Below, piece after piece: positions 20,020 to 30,290 of a stretch of DNA of 64,000 bases. Each line of letters begins with the position of its first letter. Position 1 is the first letter of the stretch. Source of the stretch: Flavivirga rizhaonensis. GTDB lineage: Bacteria; Bacteroidota; Bacteroidia; Flavobacteriales; Flavobacteriaceae. The stretch covers positions 41,147 through 105,146 of the forward strand of contig NZ_SRSO01000019.1 of assembly GCF_004791695.1 (NCBI RefSeq), written 5' to 3'. The position numbers and the translations under genes are program-made. Under the pieces are notes generated by a model. That model ran no database searches, was not told the origin of the DNA, and worked only from the letters and a program-made list of their open reading frames with translations.

Positions 20020-22680
20020 ATGCTAAATATTTCTAAAAAGTTTTTTTTAATTCTTAATCTCATCGTTTTATGCGTTTCTGGTCTTCATGCACAAAATTTT
20101 GTTACAGATAAAAATGCCATAAGACATGCTGTTATAGGCTCCATAGGGAATCAAAATGTATTATTTATTGGTGAATTAGATGGGGGTTTGTCTTGTTATA
20201 CTATGGAAGGAAAGAGGTTATGGGACTATGCCCCTGAAATCTCTGCGGTTTTGTTTGAAATAGAAGCTGCTGATATAGATAATGATGGAAGTGATGAATT
20301 ATTAGCAGCCAATGCAAATGGGACCATATATTGTTTTAACCATTTAGGTGAGTTACTCTGGGAATTTAAGCCTAAAAACAAGGTAAGGTTTTCTGAAGTG
20401 GCAGTGGTTAAAAATAATGACAAAGTTCAAATTTTCGCTGGAGGTAATAATTATTTTTTATATGAATTAGACATCAAAGGGCATATAATATCCAAAACAC
20501 CAATTGAAGGTGTAATACGAAAAATAGAAGGAGGTAATTTTATTGATGCTAATACACAAAGTCTTTTTGTAATGACTTATGCACATGATAAATTTCGCTG
20601 GGAATTTATGGGTTTTTTAGATGCAGAAACAAAAGCAGTCATAAAACGTGTTAGTTATACAGATAGAAGGCTTAAAAATTTACGAAGAGCAATGGTTACT
20701 GATATCTCAGTAAATGATATAAACAATGACTCTAAGGCAGATATTCTATTTTTTGGCGATGATAAATTCAAACCTCTATTTATTGCTCTAAATAGTGATT
20801 TCGATGTTCTGGCTGAGTACTTAGGGAATAAAAAGCAAATACAGCGATATGCACATGCTCAAGGAGTTTTCTTAGCCACTAGAAATGAAATTATGCTACA
20901 GTATGGAGGTATTTTAATGGTTTTAGATACGAAGGGCAACCGTATAGGAACATCGGGTTCTAAATATGGTAGAAATGTTTTCAGTGATTTTGCATTCGAC
21001 CCAAGATCAAATCAGTTGGTTGCAGCGGGTTCTGTGGATGGTGGAAATAACATATGTTTTTATGATTTAGAAAAGCCTAAATGGTGGCTCACAACACATA
21101 AAAAGCAAGGTAGAATGCTTGAAGTTGAAAAGAACTTAGACGTTTTATACCAGCAAATATTAAATTTTAAATTACCAGCATATCAAAAGCCATCTGAAAA
21201 AGAATGGGTAATGATAACAAAAGAAAAAATCGACCCAAAACTTAAGTCATTAAATGGTACAGATGTAAAGTTTGTAATTCAAAAATCTCCAAAAGAGAGT
21301 ACCGATCGTTCTCATTTAGTAGCCGTTTTAGGAAATATAGCCTTAAAAAAAGACAAGCGAGGAACGTATCAAGATACCCGTGAAGATATTATTCAAATGG
21401 CTAAAGATTTTGAAACCAGAAAACAACCCTTTACATTTTGGGCTGGACATGGTAATGATCCATTTTATATTCAAATTGAAACCTTAGAAAAAATATTAGA
21501 GGTTGCGCCAAATACATGCTATGGTTTTGTGTATGCAGAAATGGATAAGGTAGAAGACCCAAGAGTGATTCATTTTGTTGAAGAGTATCTTCCAAGATTA
21601 GCAAAAGCCATACGAAAAAATAATCAAGCAAAATTATACTTCAGATATAAAAATATGTTTTGGGCAGCAACATCGCACTTACCATTATGGAAAGACATGT
21701 TTTTTTCTGGCAAATACAACGATTTTTTAGTGCCAGCTTCTGAAGACACAAGTAATAGAATTCAAGATTTAAATTTAGCGGGACGTATAGGTATGCATTC
21801 AGGAGGGTATGTAAACGACTTTGCTATGCGTTTAATTGATGATAATCCTACAAGTTGGCGGCCATTATCACCAGGTGGACAGAATTCAGTATCTCCGTAT
21901 CTAAGACAAGGTGTTATAATGGCAGCTTATGGAGCACGTTATGGAATAGTATCAACAAGTGGATTCGTCGAGCCTCCAGGGCTTAATATATTATTTGCAC
22001 TTATGAAATCAGGTGTACTTCCTGTAGTTGAAAAAGAAAATATTCAATCCATTAGCTCATGGCATTTAATAAAAGATGTAGATGAAGAATTGATTCACTC
22101 AGTTGATAATCATCATAATTTAAAGCAATATAAACGAGATGATGATAATGCCGTATTTTCCCTAGCTCAAATGCATTGGGCAGGTACAAATATTCCAAAA
22201 TATGATTATTCTTATGCAGCCCTTGGTGTCAAATATCGTTGGTTAAATTACTTACCTGAAATTCCAAATGGCATGGTGCCAGTAGCTCCAATAGAATCAA
22301 AACACATATTGGAAAATAAAAAAACACCCTACTTTGTTTCAAATACAAAGGTAGGCTTTTCTAATGGTGAGCATGTATCAGCAAAAACCTTTGGAGATAC
22401 CATAAAAAAAGTGATAGAAAAAGGTGCAAAACGTATGTTTTTAACTGTAAAAGGAGCTTCTTGGAGTCTTGTTAAATTAGACGAAAACCATAGTAGATTA
22501 ATATTGGTTGATCCAGGATATATTAATCCTCAAAGAAGAAAAGTCGAAATAAATTTTCAAAATATGGAACCAAAGTTAATTAGTGATATTCTAAGTAAAG
22601 AAGTTTTTAAAATAACAGATAAAAAATGTTCCTTAAATATACCTGCAGGTTCAATGCGATTTATAGACATTAGCTATTAG
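20020..22680 (+). CDS. Second GH150-like lambda-carrageenase
   Basis: An 886-residue secreted protein (signal peptide to GLHAQ). The N-terminal ~350 residues are propeller-like (DIDNDGSDELLAANANGTIY; GGLSCYTMEGKRLWDY) and the C-terminal domain carries FWAGHGNDPF, VYAEMD and LAGRIGMH, as in the 941-residue paralogue at 3263. Both end in a short beta domain closing with MRFIDI or FRFIDI. Divergence between the two suggests distinct pattern specificity (for example chain position or sulfation) rather than recent duplication. Assigned to GH150 on the same grounds as the paralogue. Confidence 0.66.
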   Translation: MLNISKKFFLILNLIVLCVSGLHAQNFVTDKNAIRHAVIGSIGNQNVLFIGELDGGLSCYTMEGKRLWDYAPEISAVLFEIEAADIDNDGSDELLAANANGTIYCFNHLGELLWEFKPKNKVRFSEVAVVKNNDKVQIFAGGNNYFLYELDIKGHIISKTPIEGVIRKIEGGNFIDANTQSLFVMTYAHDKFRWEFMGFLDAETKAVIKRVSYTDRRLKNLRRAMVTDISVNDINNDSKADILFFGDDKFKPLFIALNSDFDVLAEYLGNKKQIQRYAHAQGVFLATRNEIMLQYGGILMVLDTKGNRIGTSGSKYGRNVFSDFAFDPRSNQLVAAGSVDGGNNICFYDLEKPKWWLTTHKKQGRMLEVEKNLDVLYQQILNFKLPAYQKPSEKEWVMITKEKIDPKLKSLNGTDVKFVIQKSPKESTDRSHLVAVLGNIALKKDKRGTYQDTREDIIQMAKDFETRKQPFTFWAGHGNDPFYIQIETLEKILEVAPNTCYGFVYAEMDKVEDPRVIHFVEEYLPRLAKAIRKNNQAKLYFRYKNMFWAATSHLPLWKDMFFSGKYNDFLVPASEDTSNRIQDLNLAGRIGMHSGGYVNDFAMRLIDDNPTSWRPLSPGGQNSVSPYLRQGVIMAAYGARYGIVSTSGFVEPPGLNILFALMKSGVLPVVEKENIQSISSWHLIKDVDEELIHSVDNHHNLKQYKRDDDNAVFSLAQMHWAGTNIPKYDYSYAALGVKYRWLNYLPEIPNGMVPVAPIESKHILENKKTPYFVSNTKVGFSNGEHVSAKTFGDTIKKVIEKGAKRMFLTVKGASWSLVKLDENHSRLILVDPGYINPQRRKVEINFQNMEPKLISDILSKEVFKITDKKCSLNIPAGSMRFIDISY

Positions 22681-22811
22681 TTTTAGTTGCCCATATTACA
22701 ATATTTACCTAGATGCACATTGAAATTATTCTAAAAGACCTAAGTCTTTATTCTCAAAGTTACTTTTGATGATATATAACTGTTCACAATAATCCAATAT
22801 TAAATTTAATT

Positions 22812-25295
22812 ATGATTTTTTTCCAAAGCTTTATTAGAGCGTCATTTATTTTATTAATTACACTGTTTAGTATCATTTCCTATGGGCAAGAACGTGTTAT
22901 TGAAAACTTTAACAATCAATGGAGGTTTGCTCGATTTGGAGCCATGCCAGATGGTTCTATATTAAAAGAACCAAAAGATTTAGATGAACCAAGCTTTGAT
23001 GATTCTGATTGGCGCGTATTGAATGTACCACACGATTGGGGTATTGAAGGACCTTTTAGAGCAGATTTACCAAACCAAACAGGTAAATTACCTTGGGCTG
23101 GAATAGGTTGGTATAGAAAAGTATTTAAATCACAAAAATCTGATGTTGGGAAGAAAATATTTGTTGAGTTTGATGGGGCTATGTCTGGGACATCTGTTTG
23201 GGTAAATGGTGGTTATGTTGGAGACTGGCCCTATGGTTATTCATCTTTCAGGTTTGATATTACGCGTTACTTAAAAATAGGAAAAGAGAATACCATTGCT
23301 GTGAGATTAGATAATAAAGAAGCATCGTCAAGATGGTATCCTGGTGGTGGAATTTACAGAAATGTACGTTTGGTAAAAACAAATCCAATACATATTAACC
23401 AATGGGGTGTTTTTGTGACCACTCCAAAAGTATCTCCTAAAAAAGCGACTATTCATATCAAAACGGACATCAAAAACGGGAATAAAGCGATTGAAGTGTT
23501 ACATGAGATCTTCAATAATTCAATAAAAGTTGCGGAACAAAAAACAAATTTCAAAAATGAAGCTGATATAGAAATCTCAAATCCAAAATTATGGAATTTG
23601 GAAACCCCAAATCTGTATGAATTAAGAACTACTTTAATTCAAAATGGAGAAATTATCGATGATTATAAAACATCTTTCGGAATAAGAACTATAGAGTTTA
23701 CGGCTAGTGATGGGTTTTTATTAAACGGTAAGAGAGTACAATTAAAGGGTGTTTGCCAACATCACGATTTAGGACCTTTAGGTGCGGCTATAAATGTTCG
23801 TGCTATGGAGCGTCAAATTGAAATTTTAAAGGAATTTGGAACTAATGCCATTCGTACAGCACATAACCCACCAGCTCCTGAGTTTTTGGATTTGTGTGAC
23901 AAAATGGGGGTTTTAGTTCAAGTAGAAGCTTTTGATGTTTGGAACAAAAAGAAAGTAGATAACGACTATAGCATTTTATTTGGTGCATGGCATGAAAGAG
24001 ATTTAAGAGCCATGGTTCGCAGAGACCGTAATCACCCATCAGTTATCATGTGGAGTACGGGTAATGAAATGATTGAATTGCGCCAAGGACAAGATGCTCC
24101 AATGGCATTAAGGCTGGCTGATATTATAAAATCTGAGGATTCAACGCGTCCAACAACATTTGGGAATAGCAGACCAGAGGCGCAAACAAATGGTTTTCAA
24201 AAAACAACAGACGTTCATGGTATCAATTATAAACCGCACTTATACGAAGAGTTTCATAAAGCAAACCCTAACATGCCATTGTATGGAAGTGAAACCGCTT
24301 CAACAATAAGTTCTCGAGGTGAATATTTTTTTCCAGTAAATTATGATAATAAAAAGCAAGGTAGCGGTGGGTATTTTCAAGTAAGCAGTTATGATTATTC
24401 TGCCCCAAATTGGGCTTATCCAGCAGATAAAGAGTTTGAGGCTCAAGACAAATATTCCTATGTAATAGGTGAATTTGTTTGGACTGGTTTTGATTATATA
24501 GGAGAACCAACACCATACAACAAAGACAAAACGAACTTACTCAATTTTACCGATCCAGCCGAAAAAGCAAAAATGAAGGCTGAACTGGAAAAATTAGGCG
24601 GAAATATTCCACCTAGAAGTTCTTACTTCGGAATTGTGGATTTATGTGGTTTTCCAAAAGATAGATACTATTTGTATCAGGCGCATTGGCGTCCAGATTT
24701 CCCTATGGCACATATTTTACCCCATTGGAATTGGCCAGAGCGTGTGGGTAAAGTGACACCAGTTTTTGTGTATACATCTGGAGATGAAGCAGAACTATTC
24801 TTAAATGGAAAATCTTTAGGTAAAAGAAAGAAAGAAAAATATCAGTATCGTTTAAGATGGGATGATGTGGTTTATAAACCAGGGGAATTAAAAGTAATAG
24901 CCTATAAGAATGGAAAAAAATGGGCTGGAGAAACGGTAAAAACAACCAAAAAAGCAAGTAGAATTAAGTTGTCACCAGATAGATCTGTAATTTCCGCTAA
25001 TGGACAAGATTTGTCCTTTGTTACGGTTTCTATTACAGATAAAAAAGGTGAAACAGTTCCAAGAACACATAATAGTATAAAGTACAATATAGAAGGTCCC
25101 GGAGAAATAATTGCCATAGGAAATGGAGATCCAACTAATCACGAATCCTTCCAAGCTAAAGAACGTAAGGTTTTTAACGGATTAGCTCTTGTAGTTATTC
25201 GTTCTAAAAAGGGTGAAACTGGAAAAATAGTTTTAACCGCAGAATCTGAAGGTTTAAAATCTTCTAAACTTGTTGTGATATCTACTTCTATATAG
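22812..25295 (+). CDS. GH2 beta-galactosidase-type glycosidase
   Basis: An 827-residue secreted GH2 enzyme (signal peptide to SYGQE). Order: sugar-binding jelly roll, immunoglobulin-like domain, TIM barrel, then C-terminal beta domains including DUF4982-type sequence. Catalytic acid/base Glu419 lies in STGNEM after RRDRNHPSVIMW; nucleophile Glu494 in YGSETAS. Likely trims beta-linked galactose from desulfated carrageenan oligosaccharides. It lies 132 bases after the second GH150. It is distinct from the longer LacZ-type GH2 at 41565. Confidence 0.9.
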   Translation: MIFFQSFIRASFILLITLFSIISYGQERVIENFNNQWRFARFGAMPDGSILKEPKDLDEPSFDDSDWRVLNVPHDWGIEGPFRADLPNQTGKLPWAGIGWYRKVFKSQKSDVGKKIFVEFDGAMSGTSVWVNGGYVGDWPYGYSSFRFDITRYLKIGKENTIAVRLDNKEASSRWYPGGGIYRNVRLVKTNPIHINQWGVFVTTPKVSPKKATIHIKTDIKNGNKAIEVLHEIFNNSIKVAEQKTNFKNEADIEISNPKLWNLETPNLYELRTTLIQNGEIIDDYKTSFGIRTIEFTASDGFLLNGKRVQLKGVCQHHDLGPLGAAINVRAMERQIEILKEFGTNAIRTAHNPPAPEFLDLCDKMGVLVQVEAFDVWNKKKVDNDYSILFGAWHERDLRAMVRRDRNHPSVIMWSTGNEMIELRQGQDAPMALRLADIIKSEDSTRPTTFGNSRPEAQTNGFQKTTDVHGINYKPHLYEEFHKANPNMPLYGSETASTISSRGEYFFPVNYDNKKQGSGGYFQVSSYDYSAPNWAYPADKEFEAQDKYSYVIGEFVWTGFDYIGEPTPYNKDKTNLLNFTDPAEKAKMKAELEKLGGNIPPRSSYFGIVDLCGFPKDRYYLYQAHWRPDFPMAHILPHWNWPERVGKVTPVFVYTSGDEAELFLNGKSLGKRKKEKYQYRLRWDDVVYKPGELKVIAYKNGKKWAGETVKTTKKASRIKLSPDRSVISANGQDLSFVTVSITDKKGETVPRTHNSIKYNIEGPGEIIAIGNGDPTNHESFQAKERKVFNGLALVVIRSKKGETGKIVLTAESEGLKSSKLVVISTSI

Positions 25296-25623
25296 TAAGT
25301 CATTATTTTAAGTTACTGGCATTGTAGTTTATGTACTGAGTGATACATATAATTTACGGGTTCTCAAAAAAGAACTACCAAAAGATGATATATGTAGAGC
25401 CTATTTAGCTAAATATAAATGGCAAGTTGGAGTTTTAGTGTACAATAATTAATCAACAGGAGTAATTTTGTTTTAAACGTATTATTTTTAAAAAGTTAAG
25501 TTGGATGAAATGTAGCAATTTATTTACCCTCAACTACATTTTCTAAACTTAGAGCAACAGTTTTATTATAATTTAAAGACATATTTACATCAAATAAGGG
25601 TATACTTAATCAATATAGCAACA
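25296..25623 (+). other. Intergenic region with an unassigned short frame
   Basis: A 328-base gap. One short open frame at about 25350-25452 (reading LRVLKKELPKDDICRAYLAK and ending in a stop) has protein-like composition but no recognisable family and no start; it may be a gene remnant. No hairpin terminator was seen after the GH2 gene. Confidence 0.3.
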
Positions 25624-27015
25624 ATGAAATTAATTTATCTCAATATTACCTTGGCTACCCTGTGTAGCATACTTGTATTCTCATGTAAAAATAAAGAGGA
25701 ATCCGCAGCCCAAAATACTTCAGTTAAACAAACCACTATAATCCCAAAACCTAATATAGTTTTGTTATTTATAGATGACTGGGGGTGGTCTGATATAGGT
25801 TATAGAAACGCGACATTTCAAACCCCAAATTTGAATCAATTCAAAAAAGAAAGCCTAGATTTTCAACGAGCCTATATCCCAACACCAACTTGTAGTCCGA
25901 GTAGAGCAAGTTTACTCACGGGTAAAGAATCTGTGAGATTAGAAATGTCAAGGCATATTCCTGAAGAAAAACATTTTATAAATTCTGAATATAATATTTG
26001 GCCAAAAGATCCTATGAAAAGACCTTCTAGAAATTATCTTCCGCATGAAGAAGTTACTTATGCAGAAAAGTTAAAGGAATATGGTTATTACAATATGTTT
26101 ATTGGTAAATGGCATTTAGGAGATGATAAATACTATCCAGAACATCAAGGGTTTGATAAAACGTTTGGAACAACTGATAATGGCCATCCCAAAAATTATT
26201 ACTATCCCTTTTTTAAGAGTGGAGACCCGAAAGGATTTCAGAAAAATTTTAAAGAAGGAGATTATTTAACAGATGTACTTACAGATGGTGCCGTTGATTT
26301 TATTAAGAATTATGATAAAACCCAGCCGTTTATGTTATCCTTTTGGTACTATTCCGTACACGGGCCCTCTATTGGTAGAAAGGATTTACTCAAAAAATAC
26401 CAAGACGCAGGACTGGAAGGTAAATATGCGCATCATGCGGCTATGGTTGAGGCTATGGATGAATCAATTGGTAGGGTAAGAAAAGCAATCAAGGACAAAG
26501 GAATAGCAGATAATACCATTGTAATTGTACTCTCTGACCAAGGGGGAGCATATGAAAATACACCATTAAGTGGTGGGAAAAAAGGAGGGAATACTTTAGG
26601 TGAAGGTGGAGCAAGGGTGCCTTTTATTGTTAATTACCCTAGTATTACAAAAGCAAATACCGAAACTAGCATCCCTGTTCAGTCTATTGATGTTTTTCCA
26701 ACTTTGATGGAAATTGCCTCGGGAGAAAAATATCAAAATGAGAATATTCAAGGTGTAAGTTTGCTGCCAATATTAAAAGGAGAAGCTATTTCACCACGTA
26801 ACTTATATTTCTTTAGAAGTTACGAAGATCAGTATGCTGCGGTGATTTCGGGTGATTGGAAACTTATAAAATATCACAGCGGAAAATTTCATCTATTTAA
26901 TGTAGTTGAAGATATAAGTGAAAACAATAACCTAATTGGTAAAGGATTAGAAATTGAAAATCAATTAAAAAAAGAAATTGCTAATTGGGAAAAAGAAGCC
27001 GTACCCATCTATTGA
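25624..27015 (+). CDS. S1 family sulfatase, lipoprotein
   Basis: A 463-residue sulfatase with lipoprotein signal ending LVFSC. Formylglycine motif CSPSR with Cys90; metal sites FIDDWGWSD and LSDQGGA (Gln instead of the usual Asn or His after Asp, so the second metal site is slightly altered); GKWHLGDD; GEGGARVPF. Typical length. Same strand as its neighbours, but gaps of ~300 bases on each side suggest its own promoter or decayed flanking genes. Confidence 0.92.
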   Translation: MKLIYLNITLATLCSILVFSCKNKEESAAQNTSVKQTTIIPKPNIVLLFIDDWGWSDIGYRNATFQTPNLNQFKKESLDFQRAYIPTPTCSPSRASLLTGKESVRLEMSRHIPEEKHFINSEYNIWPKDPMKRPSRNYLPHEEVTYAEKLKEYGYYNMFIGKWHLGDDKYYPEHQGFDKTFGTTDNGHPKNYYYPFFKSGDPKGFQKNFKEGDYLTDVLTDGAVDFIKNYDKTQPFMLSFWYYSVHGPSIGRKDLLKKYQDAGLEGKYAHHAAMVEAMDESIGRVRKAIKDKGIADNTIVIVLSDQGGAYENTPLSGGKKGGNTLGEGGARVPFIVNYPSITKANTETSIPVQSIDVFPTLMEIASGEKYQNENIQGVSLLPILKGEAISPRNLYFFRSYEDQYAAVISGDWKLIKYHSGKFHLFNVVEDISENNNLIGKGLEIENQLKKEIANWEKEAVPIY

Positions 27016-27090
27016 ACCATAAAATTATAAAATAAAACATACCAATTTTATCACTTTGTTAGCCTTGTTTGATGTTTTATATTTAACTGC

Positions 27091-27299
27091 AACAACCCTT
27101 TATAAATTCTGTAAATTCATCAGGAGGTGTTAAAGTTATTGTAAACGCAAGGACTTACAGAATTTTGGAGGTTGACCTAAAGTCAAATGTACATTTGGAA
27201 ATAAATTCTGGAGCTATATGGATTCCTATAAATCCTTTGACTAATAAATTGTATTGCGTTAAAGACAGATTTCAAACTATCACTAACCATAAAGAATGA
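27091..27299 (+). pseudogene. Remnant of the N-terminus of a beta-helix glycan-active enzyme
   Basis: A frame running into the start of the next gene reads PFINSVNSSGGVKVIVNART, then YRILEVDLKSNVHLEINSGA and IPINPLTNK. This matches the first rungs of secreted right-handed beta-helix enzymes (GH28, GH82 and relatives), where a GG-V-x-V-P-x-G-T-Y turn is followed by LKSNVxLxIxxGA. There is no start codon and no further rungs. Whether it was a GH82 iota-carrageenase or a GH28-like enzyme cannot be told. Confidence 0.6.
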
Positions 27300-28729
27300 A
27301 GAATTTTAAAATGATAATTAGAAAAGTACTTTTATTAACACCATTGATTATTATGGTGGCTTGTGGCGATAAATCTAAAGAACCCGAGAAAGTTTACGCT
27401 GAAACTACCTTTAAAAGCTTAGAGAAACCCAACATCATTTTTTTATTAGCTGATGATATGGGGTATGGCGAGTTAGGTTCTTATGGACAAAAAACCATAA
27501 AAACACCTTTTTTAGATGAATTAGCATCAAAAGGTATGCGTTTTACTGATTTTTATTCAGGTACCTCCGTTTGTTCACCTTCACGAGCAGTTTTAATGAC
27601 AGGATTGCATACTGGGCATATAAGTATTCGTGGCAACAAAGGCGTTATTAACGGAAAATGGGATAGAGTACCTCTTAAAAAATCTGAAACTACGATTGGC
27701 GAAGTATTGCAGGGAGCTGGTTACCAAACAGCTATGATTGGAAAATGGCATTTAGGTGTTCCAGAAGATGCATCAACTTGGGCTAAAGGGCGTGGTTTTG
27801 ATTATGCAGTGCAAGAGCAATGGGGCGAGGACGTTAATGGTAATGAGATTGATGAGCGTGTACATTGGGTTAATAATACCGAAGATTCAATCTTTTATAA
27901 CTACAATAATTACAAATGTTTAGATGAATTTAGAACAAATTTTGCTTTAGATTATTTAGATGAAAAGGCAAGTAATAAACCATTCTTTTTGTACATGTCT
28001 TATAGAATCCCACATGCACATGAGTACTTTTTGAGCAAAACCGATTTATATAGTGATAAAATTGAAGAATGGCCAGAAATAGAACGTCGTCATGCAGCTA
28101 GGATTACAATGTTGGATGCTCAAATTAAAAGATTATTTGACAAATTAAAATCTAAAGGCGAGTTAGAAAACACACTGATTATCTTCTCAAGTGATAATGG
28201 ATCAACAAATGAAAATCATCACAATTACAAGTTCTTCAACAGTTCAGGAGGGCTTAAAGGCCATAAGCGTGATGTTTATGAAGGAGGTGTAAGAGTACCC
28301 ATGTTGGCCTACTGGGAAGGGAAAATAAAACCTGGTACAGTAAGCGATCATCAAAGCACTTTTTATGATATCATGCCTACCTTAACAGAAGTAGCCCATG
28401 CCAATACACCTAAGAACATTGATGGTATCTCAATTTTACCAGAGCTTTTGGGTAAATTGCAAAAGAAGCACGATTTTCTTTATTGGGAAATACAGGAAGG
28501 ACGTTCAATTAAAGGGTTTCGTCAAGCTACCCGAATAGGTAATTGGAAAGCGGTGCGCTATGGAAACAATTATCATACGGAATTATATGATCTTTCAAAA
28601 GATATTAAAGAGGAAAACGATATATCAAAAAAACATCCAGAAATTGTAAAACAAGCAAATAAAATATTAAAGTGGGAAAGTGTAAAGAACGAATATTATC
28701 CGTTCTCTGGAGGCGTGTTTAAAAACTAA
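27296..28729 (+). CDS. S1 family sulfatase, arylsulfatase-type, lipoprotein
   Basis: A 477-residue sulfatase with lipoprotein signal ending IMVAC. Formylglycine motif CSPSR with Cys93; metal sites LADDMGYGE and SSDNGST; GKWHLGVP; FFNSSGGLKGHKRDVYEGG. It resembles the sulfatase at 18506 across its length. Its start overlaps the stop of a decayed beta-helix frame (AATGA), and the next sulfatase begins 25 bases downstream after a short tandem repeat of taaaactaaa. Confidence 0.92.
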   Translation: MKNFKMIIRKVLLLTPLIIMVACGDKSKEPEKVYAETTFKSLEKPNIIFLLADDMGYGELGSYGQKTIKTPFLDELASKGMRFTDFYSGTSVCSPSRAVLMTGLHTGHISIRGNKGVINGKWDRVPLKKSETTIGEVLQGAGYQTAMIGKWHLGVPEDASTWAKGRGFDYAVQEQWGEDVNGNEIDERVHWVNNTEDSIFYNYNNYKCLDEFRTNFALDYLDEKASNKPFFLYMSYRIPHAHEYFLSKTDLYSDKIEEWPEIERRHAARITMLDAQIKRLFDKLKSKGELENTLIIFSSDNGSTNENHHNYKFFNSSGGLKGHKRDVYEGGVRVPMLAYWEGKIKPGTVSDHQSTFYDIMPTLTEVAHANTPKNIDGISILPELLGKLQKKHDFLYWEIQEGRSIKGFRQATRIGNWKAVRYGNNYHTELYDLSKDIKEENDISKKHPEIVKQANKILKWESVKNEYYPFSGGVFKN

Positions 28730-28753
28730 ATAAAACTAAATAAAACTAAAATT

Positions 28754-30283
28754 ATGCAAATTTTAAAAAGACTATGCTTGTTAGTTGTTATTATCTGTTT
28801 TGTTGTTTCATGTAAGAATGATAAAAAAAGTGATTTATCAGAAATAAAAGAAGAAAAGCAAAGACCAAACATAATATGGTTAATGGCAGAGGATATTAGT
28901 ACGGATTTAGAATGTTATGGTATGCCTAATGTAAAAACACCTAATTTGAATAAAATGGCAGCTCAGGGTATTAGGTTTGATAATGCTTTTGTTACCAACC
29001 CCATCTGTTCCCCAAGTCGTTCTGCGATGATGGTGGGTACGCACCAAGTAAAGACCAATACACATCATCATAGGAGTAATAGAAATGTGCCTTTGGATAC
29101 TCAATTTAAACCCTTTACAAAATTATTGAGGGATGCAGGATATACTACAATTTTAGGGCACCATGGCGTGATGAAAAAGGGACGAAAAATAGATGTTAAC
29201 TTTAAGCACAAACCCTTGGGTGAATGGGATGGGAAAACCAAGTTTGGATTATTTGATAAGTACGACACTTTTGAAAAAACCGACGAGCCATTTTTTGCCC
29301 AGATACAACTTGTTGTAACACATCGAGGTGACTGGTGGACCGATGTACGAAATCAATCTAAGCATCCCGTTGATACCGAAACTCTGGAAATGCCTTTATA
29401 CATGTCAGGCCATCCAGCAATTCGATTAGATTGGGCTAAATATTTAGACCAAATTGAGTATATGGATAATGAGGTTGGCATGATATTCAAGGAATTGGAA
29501 GAAAAAGGAATGGCAGATAATACTATAGTCATTTTTATAGGAGATAATGGTCGTTGTAACATCCGCGGTAAAGGCTATTTACTGGATCCAGGATTGCGTA
29601 TTCCTTTGATAATGTATTATCCAAATAAATTCAAGGCAGGGGAAGTGAGAAAAGAAGTCGTTAGTGCTACCGATATTACTGCTTCTATTATAGACTTTGC
29701 TGGAATTGAAGTACCTGATTATATGACAGGGCAACCCATTTTTTCAAAAGAATTTAATCGCGAATATGTATTTGGAGCACGAGACCTTTGGGATGAGATT
29801 GAAGAAGATTCGAAAGCTCTTGTTTCAGGAGATTGGTCATACATCTATAACGCAAAACCAGAAGTACCTTATGATACCCATCAAGCTTATTTAGAATTTT
29901 ACAGGCCTGCGGTACATATTATGAGGAGATTATATCAAGAAGATAAATTAACCGAATCTCAAAAACTCTTTTTTGAACCTTCAAAACCTGTAGAGCAATT
30001 ATTTAATATGAAAGAAGATCCTCATCAATTAAATAATCTGGTTGAAAATCCAGAGTACGAAGCAGTTTTAAGCAAATTACGCAAGAAAAAACAACAATTT
30101 GATAAACTTATGAAACCAGTTAGCGATGTATATGAGCCTGTAAAAATGACAAGTCCAGAAGCCTTAATCTGGATGAAAAAAGAATTACCTAACGATTACA
30201 AAAAGATGTTAGCAGGCGAAGAAATAGGCTTTAAACGTATCATGAATTTATACAAGGAACACATTAAGAAGAATAAAAAGTAA
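28754..30283 (+). CDS. S1 family sulfatase, heparan N-sulfatase-like group, lipoprotein
   Basis: A 509-residue sulfatase with lipoprotein signal ending FVVSC. Formylglycine motif CSPSR with Cys85; metal sites MAEDIS and IGDNGRC; LDPGLRIPLI; DPHQLNNLV near the C-terminus, as in the gene at 11989. Its C-terminal ~60 residues are rich in lysine and glutamate and extend past the usual end of the fold. It is followed at once by a GH2 pseudogene. Confidence 0.92.
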   Translation: MQILKRLCLLVVIICFVVSCKNDKKSDLSEIKEEKQRPNIIWLMAEDISTDLECYGMPNVKTPNLNKMAAQGIRFDNAFVTNPICSPSRSAMMVGTHQVKTNTHHHRSNRNVPLDTQFKPFTKLLRDAGYTTILGHHGVMKKGRKIDVNFKHKPLGEWDGKTKFGLFDKYDTFEKTDEPFFAQIQLVVTHRGDWWTDVRNQSKHPVDTETLEMPLYMSGHPAIRLDWAKYLDQIEYMDNEVGMIFKELEEKGMADNTIVIFIGDNGRCNIRGKGYLLDPGLRIPLIMYYPNKFKAGEVRKEVVSATDITASIIDFAGIEVPDYMTGQPIFSKEFNREYVFGARDLWDEIEEDSKALVSGDWSYIYNAKPEVPYDTHQAYLEFYRPAVHIMRRLYQEDKLTESQKLFFEPSKPVEQLFNMKEDPHQLNNLVENPEYEAVLSKLRKKKQQFDKLMKPVSDVYEPVKMTSPEALIWMKKELPNDYKKMLAGEEIGFKRIMNLYKEHIKKNKK

Positions 30284-30290
30284 ACATAAA

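Noticed and set aside
26273..26479. 68-residue plus-strand frame
   Set aside because: Overlaps the sulfatase at 25624 in another frame and has low-complexity composition; shadow frame.
28720..28753. taaaactaaa repeats as a CRISPR-like or phase-variable tract
   Set aside because: Only about three short imperfect copies in an AT-rich leader; likely chance or slippage.
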